Shown here one piece after another: positions 9,652 to 18,936 of a stretch of DNA of 64,000 bases. How positions within the stretch are numbered: position 1 is the first letter of the stretch; every line of letters starts with the position of its first letter. Position numbers and translations under genes: made by a program. The stretch comes from Stentor coeruleus (lineage: Eukaryota; Ciliophora; Heterotrichea; Heterotrichida; Stentoridae), in contig MPUH01000325.1 in assembly GCA_001970955.1 (NCBI GenBank), forward strand, positions 1 through 64,000. The letters are read 5' to 3'. The notes under the pieces are model-generated. The model was not told where the DNA came from and made no database searches. It saw nothing but the letters and a program-made list of their open reading frames with translations.

Positions 9652-10638
9652 ATGGATTCAAAGCGTATTCATCTTTCCCCCAAACTTGAGTTTTTGATAT
9701 CTATTGCTGGTATATACACATCATATATATATTTTGGAATCCTTCAAGAACATATGTAACATCTAAACAGCTATACTAACCCAAACCGTAAACCTTTCAA
9801 ACATCCAGAATTCGTTGTTCTATGCCAAATGTTTCTAGGCACAATTGTATCTTATATCAGTATTCTTTATATAGTAAGCAAAATCTTTAATGAGAAACAA
9901 AAATCAACTCTTCCTACCAAACTAGCAGTTTATTACGGAGTAGCTTTTTCATATTCTATGTTTCTGACAAATTTTTCTTTAACTTTAGTAAGTTATCCAA
10001 CTCAAGCCTTAGCAAAAAGCTGTAAAATTCTCCCAACATTACTAGGTAGTATATTTGTAAAAGATGTTCATTATCATCCTTTACAATATTTAAGTGTTTT
10101 TATGATCACAACTGGAGTAATTATTTTCAATTGGAAAGGTCAAGGTTTTGGGAATGACTCGATTTTAGGTTTGACTATGCTTTTAGGATCTTTATCTTTA
10201 GATTCTTTAACTAGTTATTATGCAGAACACATACGTAGAAATACAAATCTTACAAGCCTACAAATAATGAACTATTGTTGTAAATGGGGATTTATAGCTA
10301 TATTCCCTATTGTATTATTAATAGACCTTTTTTCAGAAGAAACTATATTGAGTTATTTGATTAATTATCCAGGTATAATGATTGATATAATATCTTTTGG
10401 ATTTGCAAGTGCGATTGGACAAATTTTCATATTCTGGGCACTAAAAATTTCTGGCTCACTTACCCTTAGTATTATAACAACTATAAGAAAATTCTTGACG
10501 GTTCTAATGTCAATTTTGTGGTTCAGTCATAAGCTAAATGAAATGCAGTGGATTTGTATGGCTCTTGTTTTTTCTGGTACTTTGTTGGATATGCTAGTCT
10601 CACATAAGATTGGGAAACCTAAACATAAAGATAATTAG
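9652..10638 (+). CDS. HUT1: Nucleotide-sugar/ER transporter, SLC35B1 (HUT1) family, two exons
   Basis: Ten-helix membrane transporter of the drug/metabolite superfamily; SLC35B1/HUT1 members move nucleotides or nucleotide sugars across the ER membrane. Exon 1 (9652-9755) encodes MDSKRIHLSPKLEFLISIAG and the family motif YIYFGILQEHI. A 15-nt intron (9756-9770) follows, and exon 2 continues with YTNPNRKPF into the long frame. Conserved parts: SYPTQALAKSCKILPTLLG (family: NYPTQVLGKSCKPIPVM), SLSLDSLTSYYAEHIR, FASAIGQIFIFWALK and the hallmark LTLSIITTIRKFLTVLMSI. Total 323 aa, the usual family length. Without exon 1 the protein would lack its first membrane helix. The tail is basic (GKPKHKDN), possibly an ER retrieval-like dilysine region (inference). 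Confidence 0.9.
9756..9770 (+). other. 15-nt intron (HUT1 gene)
   Basis: GTAACATCTAAACAG, phase 2. Removing it joins the FGILQEH segment to the downstream frame exactly as in SLC35B1 proteins. Confidence 0.9.
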
Positions 10639-10781
10639 ATTGGATAGGATAAAGTTTTAAAAAGTTCTTTGGAAAATATCTTTATATATAAATTTAATTT
10701 TATCTAAATTATAGATTTTGTTTGTGAAGTCTATATTAATTAATATTTTTATTTTATATATAATTCTCAAAGCTCATAAAA

Positions 10782-11186
10782 ATGACTGATAGCTATAGCA
10801 TGGGAACTAAAAAATTCGATGAAGAATTTTGTTGTCCAATTTGTCTTGATGTATTTAATGATCCTGTCGTTGTAAGATGTTGTGGAAATACATATTGTGA
10901 AAAATGCATCCAAGCTGTAGGAGCGAAATGTCCTTATTGTGATATAAAAACCGAATTTACGAAGAATTTAATAATTAAAAGGATCATAGATGAATCTGAA
11001 GTTAAATGCAAGTGTGGAGTATTTTTCAAGAGAAATGAAGCTCTTCAGCATAAAATTGTCTGCAGGCTTGAACCAAAAAAATGCAGATACTGCGCATTTA
11101 TTGGATGTGCCGAAGATAGATTAAAGCATGGTATGAAAGATCATCAAGATGTGATACTAAGAGCTTTTACTCAATATATAGATTAA
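10782..11186 (+). CDS. C4-type RING finger protein with TRAF-like zinc region
   Basis: Probable E3 ubiquitin ligase of 134 aa. The RING spans residues about 14-50: CPICLDVFNDPVVV, then RCCGNTYCEKCI and KCPYC. The usual His position is Asn (CCGNTYC), which matches the all-cysteine RING of RBBP6-like proteins (CCGNSYC) rather than the common C3HC4 type, so zinc binding is probably intact. Residues 65-120 hold more Cys/His pairs (KCKCGVFFKRNEALQHKIVC, KCRYCAFIGC) in the pattern of TRAF-type zinc fingers. No TRAF or membrane segment follows. Substrate unknown. Single exon, complete. Confidence 0.8.
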   Translation: MTDSYSMGTKKFDEEFCCPICLDVFNDPVVVRCCGNTYCEKCIQAVGAKCPYCDIKTEFTKNLIIKRIIDESEVKCKCGVFFKRNEALQHKIVCRLEPKKCRYCAFIGCAEDRLKHGMKDHQDVILRAFTQYID

Positions 11187-11504
11187 AATTAAGAATTCTA
11201 GTAAAGGTTTCTAGAAAGAGAGTATTTTTTATTCAAAAACTTTTACTTTTTAATAACACTTTTACTACAATTTCTGTAAACACAAATAATACTACTAAGC
11301 ATAATTGAAACTATCAGAAATCAGAAATACTTTTTAAATCAATATCATAAACTCAAAAACAAAGCTGAGATAATAGATTCTATTATTTTGTAATGGAAAA
11401 CACAAATAATACTACTAAGTAATATTGTCTTTTAACCCATTAATATAAAGTGTTACAAAGGTAATTATATAGTTTAGAAACTAAGAACACCAGCCATACT
11501 TTTC
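11187..11504. repeat. Intergenic with a 22-bp direct repeat 120 bp apart
   Basis: The string AAACACAAATAATACTACTA(AG) occurs at 11278-11299 and 11398-11419, exactly 120 bp apart. No gene lies between. The repeats could be remains of a duplication or the edges of an old insertion; nothing between them supports a named element. Confidence 0.6.
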
Positions 11505-12146
11505 TTATTTTTGGGCTTTGGGTTTAAGTATAATGATATGATGAGTATGGTTATGATAGCTAGGGCTAATATATAAAAGCGAATAAATTTTTTTGGCAAT
11601 GTAATCAAAAACTTCTACTACATCAGTTTGATTTATCATGGTAATATTGTTTAGTTTAGATTGTTGATGATTTCTGAATAGATGATGTATGGGTTTAAAA
11701 TAAATATTCCAAGCAAATAAATAAATTACTAGTAGAGTTAAGCATATCAATTTTATTTGCCACAAGTGCTTTAATTGTATTTTTTGGTGCGTTATCTTCT
11801 ATATCTTCAATCTATTCAGGGATATTTTTGAAAGAATCAAGGCTAGTAACATTATAAACTAGTAGTATGCCGTGGGCACCTTTATAATAATTTCTTTATA
11901 AATTCCTGAATCTCTCTTGTCTAGCAGTATCCTAAATTTACATAAAAATCAATTTGTTTCCGATAGTTATTTCCTTCTCCTTGAAATCAACCCCAATTGT
12001 CGTCATGAATTTATAAGAAAACACATTTTCCTTTATGAAGCTTACAGTGAATCACATAATAATTGAAGTTTTGCCTACGGAAGTATTTCCAAATTCAGTA
12101 CCTTACAAACTTCTTTTCTTCTAAATTCTCCATTTGAAGTACTCAT
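11505..12146 (-). pseudogene. Rab-family small GTPase pseudogene
   Basis: The minus strand carries a decayed host Rab gene. Recognisable pieces in order: ATG near 12146, P-loop GNTSVGKTS, switch I KFMTTIGVDFKEKEI, switch II DTARQERF (Gly of DTAGQE replaced by Arg), YYKGAHGILLVYNVTSLDSF, the guanine motif ALVANKIDML, and VVEVFDYIAKKI near the end. The main frame holds five in-frame stops (one TGA, two TAA, two TAG) and there is a one-base shift before the P-loop and another loss of frame after NKID. Both TAG stops sit where Rabs have Trp. All changes I can read are C-to-T or G-to-A on the coding strand. The pattern is closest to Rab1/Rab8 types. The ATG lies only 20 bp from the start of the divergent SUN gene. 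Confidence 0.88.
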
Positions 12147-12166
12147 TACAATAATTTAGTTATTAA

Positions 12167-12910
12167 ATGACTGAAATCTCTAGTGAGCTGCTAAATTCTA
12201 ACTCTCATGCGCATATAGAAAATATTCGAACAGCTGATGAAATTAAATGTGAAGAGGACTTGAAAATTATAACAAAATCTTCCTTAGGTAAAACAATTTG
12301 TTGTATAGGGTTTTGTTTTTTTTTAGTAGGGTTTTTAAGTAGTCAATTACTAAGATTTTACTATTTCAAACCCCTTCAAGATGCTTTAAACGAGACTTTT
12401 ATTTACTATGATAAAATAAAGCCAGATACAAGTATAGAAATTGATTATGCTTCAAGCTCAAATGGAGGGAAAATATTCAAAGTTATAGAAAAAGAATCTT
12501 ATCAAAAAATAAACAAAATAGATGAGATTATTTCTAATGATAATTCTCCAGGTAAGTGCTGGGCTTTTCAAGGTTCATCAGCTTCAGTGTCAATCCAGTT
12601 ATTTGCCTCAATTGTCCCAACTTCATTTGAAATTTATCATTTAAACTCAATAGATTATTCAACTGCCCCTAAACGTATTAAAATCTATGGGCTTTCTTAT
12701 ACGAGAGGTGAAATTTTACTTGGTGAGTATTTTTTTGACTTAACAATAAAAGATGAAATTCGTAAGTCTTGGTATGTTTTTCCTTGCGAATCTAATTGTG
12801 TTGAGTTTATATATGGAGTAAAGTTAGAAGTCCTAGAAAATTATGGAGGGTTTAATACATGCATTTATCAGATAAAGGTCCATGGCAAACCTGGGGAATT
12901 AGGATTATAG
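12167..12910 (+). CDS. SUN-domain membrane protein, 247 aa
   Basis: Inner nuclear membrane protein of the Sad1/UNC-84 family; SUN proteins bind KASH partners to form LINC bridges across the nuclear envelope. A short acidic nucleoplasmic tail (1-42) is followed by one membrane helix (about 43-65, ICCIGFCFFLVGFLSSQLL) and a lumenal part. The SUN domain fills residues about 95-245: CWAFQGSSASVSIQLFASIV, PTSFEIYHLNSID, APKRIKIYGL, LLGEYFFDL and the closing GGFNTCIYQIKVHGKPG. Two Cys in the C-terminal part (PCESNC, TCIYQ) sit where SUN proteins have disulfides. The lumenal coiled coil is very short, so a compact or mid-SUN-like form is possible. The ATG is 20 bp from the dead Rab gene on the other strand. 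Confidence 0.88.
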   Translation: MTEISSELLNSNSHAHIENIRTADEIKCEEDLKIITKSSLGKTICCIGFCFFLVGFLSSQLLRFYYFKPLQDALNETFIYYDKIKPDTSIEIDYASSSNGGKIFKVIEKESYQKINKIDEIISNDNSPGKCWAFQGSSASVSIQLFASIVPTSFEIYHLNSIDYSTAPKRIKIYGLSYTRGEILLGEYFFDLTIKDEIRKSWYVFPCESNCVEFIYGVKLEVLENYGGFNTCIYQIKVHGKPGELGL

Positions 12911-13660
12911 GATAAATGATGTAATATGGCTTTGATATATGCCAAATAGAAATCTTATATATTAATAAAGATAATATAATGAGTATCTTCATAAGTTTGT
13001 ATTAAAAGTGTAATACAAATTTATAGTTAATTCATTTTACTATTCCATCATGATAAATATTTCAGTTTGTCGTATAAACTTTCATCAAAATTTAAACAGA
13101 AATATTTTATTAGAATTTAATTAAAGCATTTCTATTTCTGAAATAATATCAAACTTGACTTCAATTTTTTTTTAGTATAAAAAGCCATAATAAAATCCAT
13201 AAAATATACAGTATTAAAACATCTAAAAAAATCTCAAATAAAATCAGACACTTGAAGCTAAATATAAAATTAAACTCAATTTAGCATAAATCATAAACCA
13301 AGCGCTTCTCTTTAAAACTATTATAAAACATATACAATTTTATTATTTTTTTTCATGATTTAGCTAAGCAAAAAATTCACATAATTTTATCCTTGATTCT
13401 TATTCTAAACCAAATAAAACTATCATCTCAATCCCAAAGACAAAAAAACTTAAAACACACACATTATTAAATAAAAGCTTTTAAAATAAAAATCCTTTTC
13501 AGTACATAATATCATTAAATAAAATCTTATAAAAAACCAATATTTACCAAATATAACTAAAGCTCAGTCATAACACAAATGAATTATTAAATTACAACTT
13601 TATATTAAGACTAATAAACCTTTCTATACTCAACGGATAACATTCCAATAATGGATTATA
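12911..13660. other. Intergenic; leader of the first acidic repeat gene
   Basis: No gene. The first third is G/T-rich (3' flank of SUN gene), the rest strongly A/C-rich and nearly G-free in places (leader of the next gene). An out-of-frame ATG at 13651 starts a nine-codon frame including its stop (13651-13677) that overlaps the real start at 13661. Confidence 0.6.
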
Positions 13661-15394
13661 ATGAAATTAGCTCTTAGTTTGTTTCTTTTGTTAGCTCTCT
13701 CATTTGGTCAAGAAGATGACACTGATGCTATACAAGTAGAATTAGATGATGATGAGAGTGAAATGACACTTGATGATGTTGAAGATCTTGAAGCAACTGA
13801 TGAGACTGTAAACATGAATCTAGAGGGTATGTGGGAGCTTAATCTTGAAGAAGCTGGCTCAGCAGAAGACTCCACAGCAGATGAGATCATGACTTCTGAC
13901 CTTCTTGAAGAACTTAGGGATCTAGAAGATATTTATGAGGACATGGAAAATTTCGAAACGGTAACCATTGATGGAATTGAATATACAAAAGAAGAAATTG
14001 CTCAACAAATTGAAGACTTAGAAACTGAAATCCATGACACAGAAGTTGCAGAGGCTGCTTTAGATGTTGATATTCTTTATTATTATTTAGAAAACCCGGG
14101 AAATATTTTGGATTATAATGAAGCTATGGAAGCTGTTGATGAACTTTTAGCTGTTATGAATGATGAAGATATAGTTACTATAGATTCTGTTGAGTATAAT
14201 AAACAACAGATTGAAGATTTTAAGGCTCAGGCTGAGGTTAATAAAAACAATGCTTTACTTCAACTTAGAGTTGATACAGTTAATGGATTGGTTATTGATG
14301 ATAGTGAAGATTCTGTGGAAACTTTAATATCGGGAGTTGAGCAAATTTTATTCTGGTTGGATGATGGAGAAACAGTTGAAGTTGAAGGAGAAATCATGGG
14401 TGAAGATGAATTAAATGAATTTATTGAAGAGTATGATCAAGTTTTATATGATATGGATGAAGGGAAAGAACTTGAAGATCAGATTGAAGATGTAGCAGTT
14501 GAGTTTTTAAAGGAGAAAATTAGAATTGATGATTATACTGATGAAAATGAAGAAATTGAAGAAGTCATGTCTTTAACTGAAGATGATGTTGAAATTAATG
14601 GAGAAATTTATACTTCCGAAGCTCTTCAAGCTATTATCGACACTAACCTCGGACTTATCCAAGATCTCCAAGTAGCCTATATGGCCGAAGATATTATGGA
14701 AGTATTTTTAGACAAGCAAGAAGCTATCAGACTTAGTAGTGAAGACTATGAAGAAGGTATTGCTCTTATTCAAAGACTTGTTGATATAATGGATTCAACT
14801 GATGTAGTAGTTCTTGACAGTGATGAATACACACAAGCTGACTTAATTATACTTATTGAAGAAGCTGAGAATTATAGTGATTCTCAAAACCTTTTGGCTA
14901 CTATTACATCACTTGAAGAAAACATTTTTTCAGATCCACCTACATCAGAAGAAATTGAAGATGAAATTGTTCTTCTTGAAGAAGCTCTTACTTTTATGGA
15001 CCCTGAAGCCAAAATTACTATTGATGGAGTCACATATAGCTATGAAGAAATTGAAGCACTTGTTGAAGAATATGAAATTTTATTGGTTGAAACTTTGAAT
15101 AATGAAGCTTTGCAAAATGAACTTGGAGATGTTCAGTTCTTATTGGATATGTTTGAAGGAACAGCCACTGCTGAAGATTTAGAACTTTTGATTGTAGAAC
15201 TTGAAGAACTTCAGGCAGAAATGGAAGATGGAGATACTATTTTGACTAGTGATGGAGATATACTTGGTGAGGATGAGATTGGAGATATTATTGAAGATAC
15301 AGAAGTACTTCTTGATCAACTTGAAGATGGTGAAGAAGAACTTTTGGATGAAGAAGATGATGTCTCTGTCTTGTCTGATGCTTTCTTAGCTTAA
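13661..15394 (+). CDS. Secreted, highly acidic seven-repeat protein, paralog 1
   Basis: 577 aa, family not recognised. Residues 1-16 are a signal peptide (MKLALSLFLLLALSFG), so the protein enters the secretory path. The mature part is dominated by Glu and Asp, has few Lys/Arg and no Cys. An acidic leader with the motif EEAGSAEDSTADEI (63-76) is followed by seven repeats of about 70 residues. Each is an acidic helix, then a short strand and turn of the type VTIDGIEYT, then EEI-x-x-x-I-E-x-L. Cores lie near residues 100, 170, 238, 310, 381, 450 and 525. The next gene downstream is a paralog with the same seven units. Dense acidic helices suggest calcium-dependent packing, as in ciliate secretory-granule proteins (inference). 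The start at 13661 is chosen because it opens the signal peptide. Confidence 0.85.
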   Translation: MKLALSLFLLLALSFGQEDDTDAIQVELDDDESEMTLDDVEDLEATDETVNMNLEGMWELNLEEAGSAEDSTADEIMTSDLLEELRDLEDIYEDMENFETVTIDGIEYTKEEIAQQIEDLETEIHDTEVAEAALDVDILYYYLENPGNILDYNEAMEAVDELLAVMNDEDIVTIDSVEYNKQQIEDFKAQAEVNKNNALLQLRVDTVNGLVIDDSEDSVETLISGVEQILFWLDDGETVEVEGEIMGEDELNEFIEEYDQVLYDMDEGKELEDQIEDVAVEFLKEKIRIDDYTDENEEIEEVMSLTEDDVEINGEIYTSEALQAIIDTNLGLIQDLQVAYMAEDIMEVFLDKQEAIRLSSEDYEEGIALIQRLVDIMDSTDVVVLDSDEYTQADLIILIEEAENYSDSQNLLATITSLEENIFSDPPTSEEIEDEIVLLEEALTFMDPEAKITIDGVTYSYEEIEALVEEYEILLVETLNNEALQNELGDVQFLLDMFEGTATAEDLELLIVELEELQAEMEDGDTILTSDGDILGEDEIGDIIEDTEVLLDQLEDGEEELLDEEDDVSVLSDAFLA

Positions 15395-16611
15395 TTAACC
15401 TATTTCATCTATATTGATATAATAAGTACAAATGAAAATGTAATTGTAATGTCCAAAGTTGACTGAAATGCAAACTTTGGTGAGAGTTAGGGTTAGAATA
15501 TAAATTCGTGTTTTATAAGATTAAAAGCTGAATTCTAATTTTTAGTTATTATAGCTCATTTCTACTATTTGCATTAGTTTAGAACTTTATGTATTTAAAA
15601 TGTGAAATGATAATTTGTATATATTCATATGCTGAGACTAACTAAACAATTTTGATTATTTTTTTTGAAAAAAAAATTTTTAGAATACCATTCGATTGTG
15701 TTTTCATAATTTCGAAAGTCTTAAAAGTAAAACTTCCTAATAATTTCTAAGTACATCAATTTTCAAGCTAAATTTTGCTTAATTATAACAAACATTAAAA
15801 ATAAACAAATTTTTATATCTTATCTCACAGAGTTTTCAAGATATAAAATATTCTAATTTGCATTTGCTTTAAAATGATTAACAGCCTACTTACAACTAAT
15901 TTATAAGCCTTTGAAATGGCTATCCTGAAAAATAAAATCCTAACATTTTTCAAATTTTTCAAAATTTTCAAAATTACAATAGTAAAATCTTTAAACTCAG
16001 GACTTGATGAATAGATAAATATTTCATAAATTTAACCTATTCAAAGGGAAATACATTATAATTACACAACTTACTCATATACAGAATAAGATTTTATCCC
16101 TAACCAAAATTTTCTTATAACTTTAGGATGCCTTTATTTCGATAATAACACATCTAATATCAAGCTAATCATAAAATTGAAATACTAGTTCAAATATAAT
16201 AATAAAGGTTTATATATATAAGAAATATAAAACTTAATCTAGTCCGTCATATCTACTGGAAGGGATTCTGTCATTATTCAAAGTATGCGTTTTTACTAAA
16301 ATATATATAGATTTTGTATTTAGAAAAATACCTATAGCTTTTAACCATTCTCTTCATTACATTTACTACCTAAATCACCTCTTAAATCACTTCTTTCATT
16401 TAAAGCATCCTTTATTATGATTCTTCCTATACTAATACCAAAATTCTTTGAATTTTTTTTTACCTTGATAAAAAGGTCTCAAATATAAGCACTTAAAAAT
16501 CCTCCAGCAGCTTATAAAATAAAATTTCCTTATTTCTACTTGTTTTTTTCATTCTAAAATTTGATATCTGAATGCATGAGTAAATGTTTTAGTCGCTATC
16601 CCATTATAAAG
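15395..16611. other. Intergenic between the two acidic paralogs
   Basis: About 1.2 kb with no supported gene. It begins with a possible stem-loop (15453-15480) and ends with the A/C-rich leader of the second paralog. In that leader a four-codon frame including its stop starts at 16572 (ATG CAT GAG TAA), and an in-frame upstream ATG lies at 16576. Confidence 0.55.
15453..15480 (+). other. Perfect 8-bp inverted repeat, 3' of acidic gene 1
   Basis: CCAAAGTT at 15453-15460 and AACTTTGG at 15473-15480 can pair around a 12-nt loop, about 60 nt after the stop codon. It may fold in the 3' UTR. I saw no equivalent after the paralog, so it may be chance. Confidence 0.4.
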
Positions 16612-18366
16612 ATGAAGATTATAATCCTAGCTTTGTTTCTACTTGTATCTGGCTTGAAAGATGAAGCCGCTGAAGATTTCTCTGAGGATGAGCTCTTAGA
16701 AGGTATTGCAACTGGTGATGATCTCAATACACTCGACGAAGCAGGTGAGGCTGAAGATGATGAAGACACTTATATGGACTTAGAAGAAATGTGGACAGAC
16801 TTCATGGAAGATGCAGGCTCAGCTGAAGATTCAAGCGCAGATGAAATAGAAATCGGCGATATTGAAGAAGAAATTCGTGATTTAGAAGCCATATTGGAAG
16901 ACATGGAAGACTTCGAAACGGTAACTATCGATGGCATAACATATACAGTTGAAGGAGTTGAAGCTTTAATCGATGAGAAATATGATGAAATTGTAGAACT
17001 TGAACTAAGCGATGCTATCATTGATTTAGAAGTACTCATTCTTTATGCACCAGATCAGGGCAATCTTGAAGATTTTACTCAGGGAATGGAAGCTGCAGAA
17101 AAAGTCATTAAAGAAATGGAAGAAAGTGATACTTTAACTGTTACAATTCAAGAAGAGGAATACACAGTAGAAGGTGTTGATGAACTTATGGATGATGCTG
17201 AAGCTGAAAAAAATAATATCGTCATGGAATTAGAAGCTCTTGATTTAAATGGCTTAGAAATCGGCGATACTGAAGATTCAATAGAAAACTATCTTAGAGA
17301 ACTTGGAGAAGTATTAGAATACATGAATAGCATTGCAGATAAAGTTGTTATTGATGATGTTGTATACATTGAAGAAGATCTTCAAGCAATTTTTGATGAA
17401 GTAGTTCTTTTACTAGATGATCTTGATGAAGGTAAAACTCTTGATGATCATATTCAAGATATAGAAGATCAACTTGAAATTCCTAACTATGTTGAAGATG
17501 ATTTCCTTGATGAAATTGAAGAAATTGAAGAAGTTATGGAAATGACATCTGATCCAGTGACTATTGATGGAGTTGAATACACAACTGAAGATTTACAAGC
17601 GCTAATTGATGCTTGCAATGATGGGATTCATGACTTAGAAGTATTGGCTGCTGTTGATGAGATTAATAATTTGCTTCAGGAAAAAGTTGAAGAAGTACGT
17701 ATGGATTATGATGATTTCTTAGATGGTATTCAAGCTATTGAAGATCTTATTGAACTTATGGAGCCTGATGATATTGTTAATTTTGAAGGAGATGATTATA
17801 CTGAAGATGATTTACAAGAATTAGTAGATATTGCTTATATTTATAATGAAGTACAACATATCAACGCTGCTGTTACTGAAGCTGAAGAAAACATTTTTTC
17901 TGATCCACCAACTGAAGAAGAATTAGCTGATGAAATTGCTATCCTTGAAGAAATACTTGGATATATTTCTGATGGTGGATCTGTGACTATTAGTGAAGTC
18001 ACTTATACTGCAGATGAATTAGAAGTTTATATTGCTGAACTTGAAGCAGAATTGGCTGTGGTAGTTAATACAAATGATTTACTTAATGAACTTGGAGATA
18101 TTCAGACATATATTGAATTGATTGGTGGATTTGTGGATGCTGCAGAACTTGAGAGACTTCTTGAAGAACTTGAAGAGCTTCAAATGACTATGGTAGATGG
18201 AGATATATTAATTTCTGAAGATGGAGAAGAAATTACTTTTAATGATGTTGGAGTTATTGTTGATGATACTTTATTACTTTTAATGGACCTAGAAGAAGGA
18301 GAAGAATTATTGAAAGATGATAACCTTAGTTTCATGGTGCTTGCAACTGCGGAAGTACCTATTTAG
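16612..18366 (+). CDS. Secreted, highly acidic seven-repeat protein, paralog 2
   Basis: 584 aa from the ATG at 16612, which opens a signal peptide (MKIIILALFLLVSGL) aligned with paralog 1. An in-frame ATG at 16576 would add 12 residues before it; the upstream leader is less likely. The layout matches paralog 1 throughout: motif EDAGSAEDSSADEI, then seven units with cores such as VTIDGITYT, VTIDGVEYTTEDLQALID and VTISEVTYTADELE. The segment AEENIFSDPPT joining units 5 and 6 is shared almost exactly. One Cys is present. The pair arose by tandem gene duplication, and the internal units are much older than that duplication, since unit n of one protein matches unit n of the other best. Role unknown; secretory granule matrix or extracellular coat are candidates (inference). 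Confidence 0.85.
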   Translation: MKIIILALFLLVSGLKDEAAEDFSEDELLEGIATGDDLNTLDEAGEAEDDEDTYMDLEEMWTDFMEDAGSAEDSSADEIEIGDIEEEIRDLEAILEDMEDFETVTIDGITYTVEGVEALIDEKYDEIVELELSDAIIDLEVLILYAPDQGNLEDFTQGMEAAEKVIKEMEESDTLTVTIQEEEYTVEGVDELMDDAEAEKNNIVMELEALDLNGLEIGDTEDSIENYLRELGEVLEYMNSIADKVVIDDVVYIEEDLQAIFDEVVLLLDDLDEGKTLDDHIQDIEDQLEIPNYVEDDFLDEIEEIEEVMEMTSDPVTIDGVEYTTEDLQALIDACNDGIHDLEVLAAVDEINNLLQEKVEEVRMDYDDFLDGIQAIEDLIELMEPDDIVNFEGDDYTEDDLQELVDIAYIYNEVQHINAAVTEAEENIFSDPPTEEELADEIAILEEILGYISDGGSVTISEVTYTADELEVYIAELEAELAVVVNTNDLLNELGDIQTYIELIGGFVDAAELERLLEELEELQMTMVDGDILISEDGEEITFNDVGVIVDDTLLLLMDLEEGEELLKDDNLSFMVLATAEVPI

Positions 18367-18936
18367 AAATGAGGATAATTTAGGAATTTATCAATTAATC
18401 AGTAGAAGTTTAGAGTTTAAATTCAAATCTATGATATGCTTTGCAATAGAAAAAGCTAGGCTTCACAAGGGAAAACTAAATAAACACAAGACTTGCCTTA
18501 GTTGTACTCGCTCTCAAAAAAAGAAACTTTAAAGAATTACTGGGAAAAGTCAACGAGGGTATTATTAAAGACAACAAGTGGTGTACCATCCCGAATAAAC
18601 TGAAAGAAAGAGGTTGCAGGACTCTCAAACTTGAACCGGACGAGTTAAAACACCGCCAACCTAACTATTTTCTACTTTAACATTCTAATACCTATAATTA
18701 AAGATAAATTTAAACTATTTACTTATGAGTTCTTCATATGATAATTTGATTACTAAATAAATCGAAAATATATAAATCAATTAACTATAAGATTTTTGTA
18801 TTTTAATATCCTAGGGATATGCTTATTAAATAAAAAAAGTAAGTTTTCATAAGCAAAGCAAACATTAAAGTTATTATTTTCATTCTAAGATTAAAGTATT
18901 TTTTATTTTCAAAAAATAAGCCTCATAGTAAACCTA
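18367..18936. other. Intergenic with a coding relic
   Basis: Between a plus-strand and a minus-strand gene. A GC-richer patch (18480-18680) holds the relic described separately. The rest is AT-rich with nothing recognised. Confidence 0.55.
18480..18680 (+). pseudogene. 66-codon frame, copy B of a dispersed coding relic
   Basis: An open stretch of 66 codons without a start codon, ending at TAA. Its product contains LKKRNFKELLGKVNEGIIKD, then NKWCTIPNKLKERGCRTLKL and EPDELKHRQPNYFLL. It aligns without gaps to copy A at 3674-3808 on the other strand (20 of 43 identical by hand). The sequence is richer in G and C than neighbouring spacer, as coding DNA is. No known domain recognised. It begins 114 bp after the stop of acidic paralog 2 and looks like the C-terminal end of a longer protein. 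Confidence 0.45.

Noticed and set aside
13805-13835. A 16-nt GTAA...TAG string within acidic gene 1
   Set aside because: Removing 16 nt would shift the frame of a clearly coding region.
14856-15098. Frames inside acidic gene 1 in other readings
   Set aside because: Lys/Leu-rich shadows of the GAA/CTT-rich repeat DNA.
15481-15500. GAGTTAGGGTTAGA, telomere-like string
   Set aside because: Only two copies of a TTAGGG-like word in spacer DNA; no array.
18317-18532. Plus-strand frame overlapping the end of acidic paralog 2
   Set aside because: It starts inside the other gene in a different frame and lacks features.
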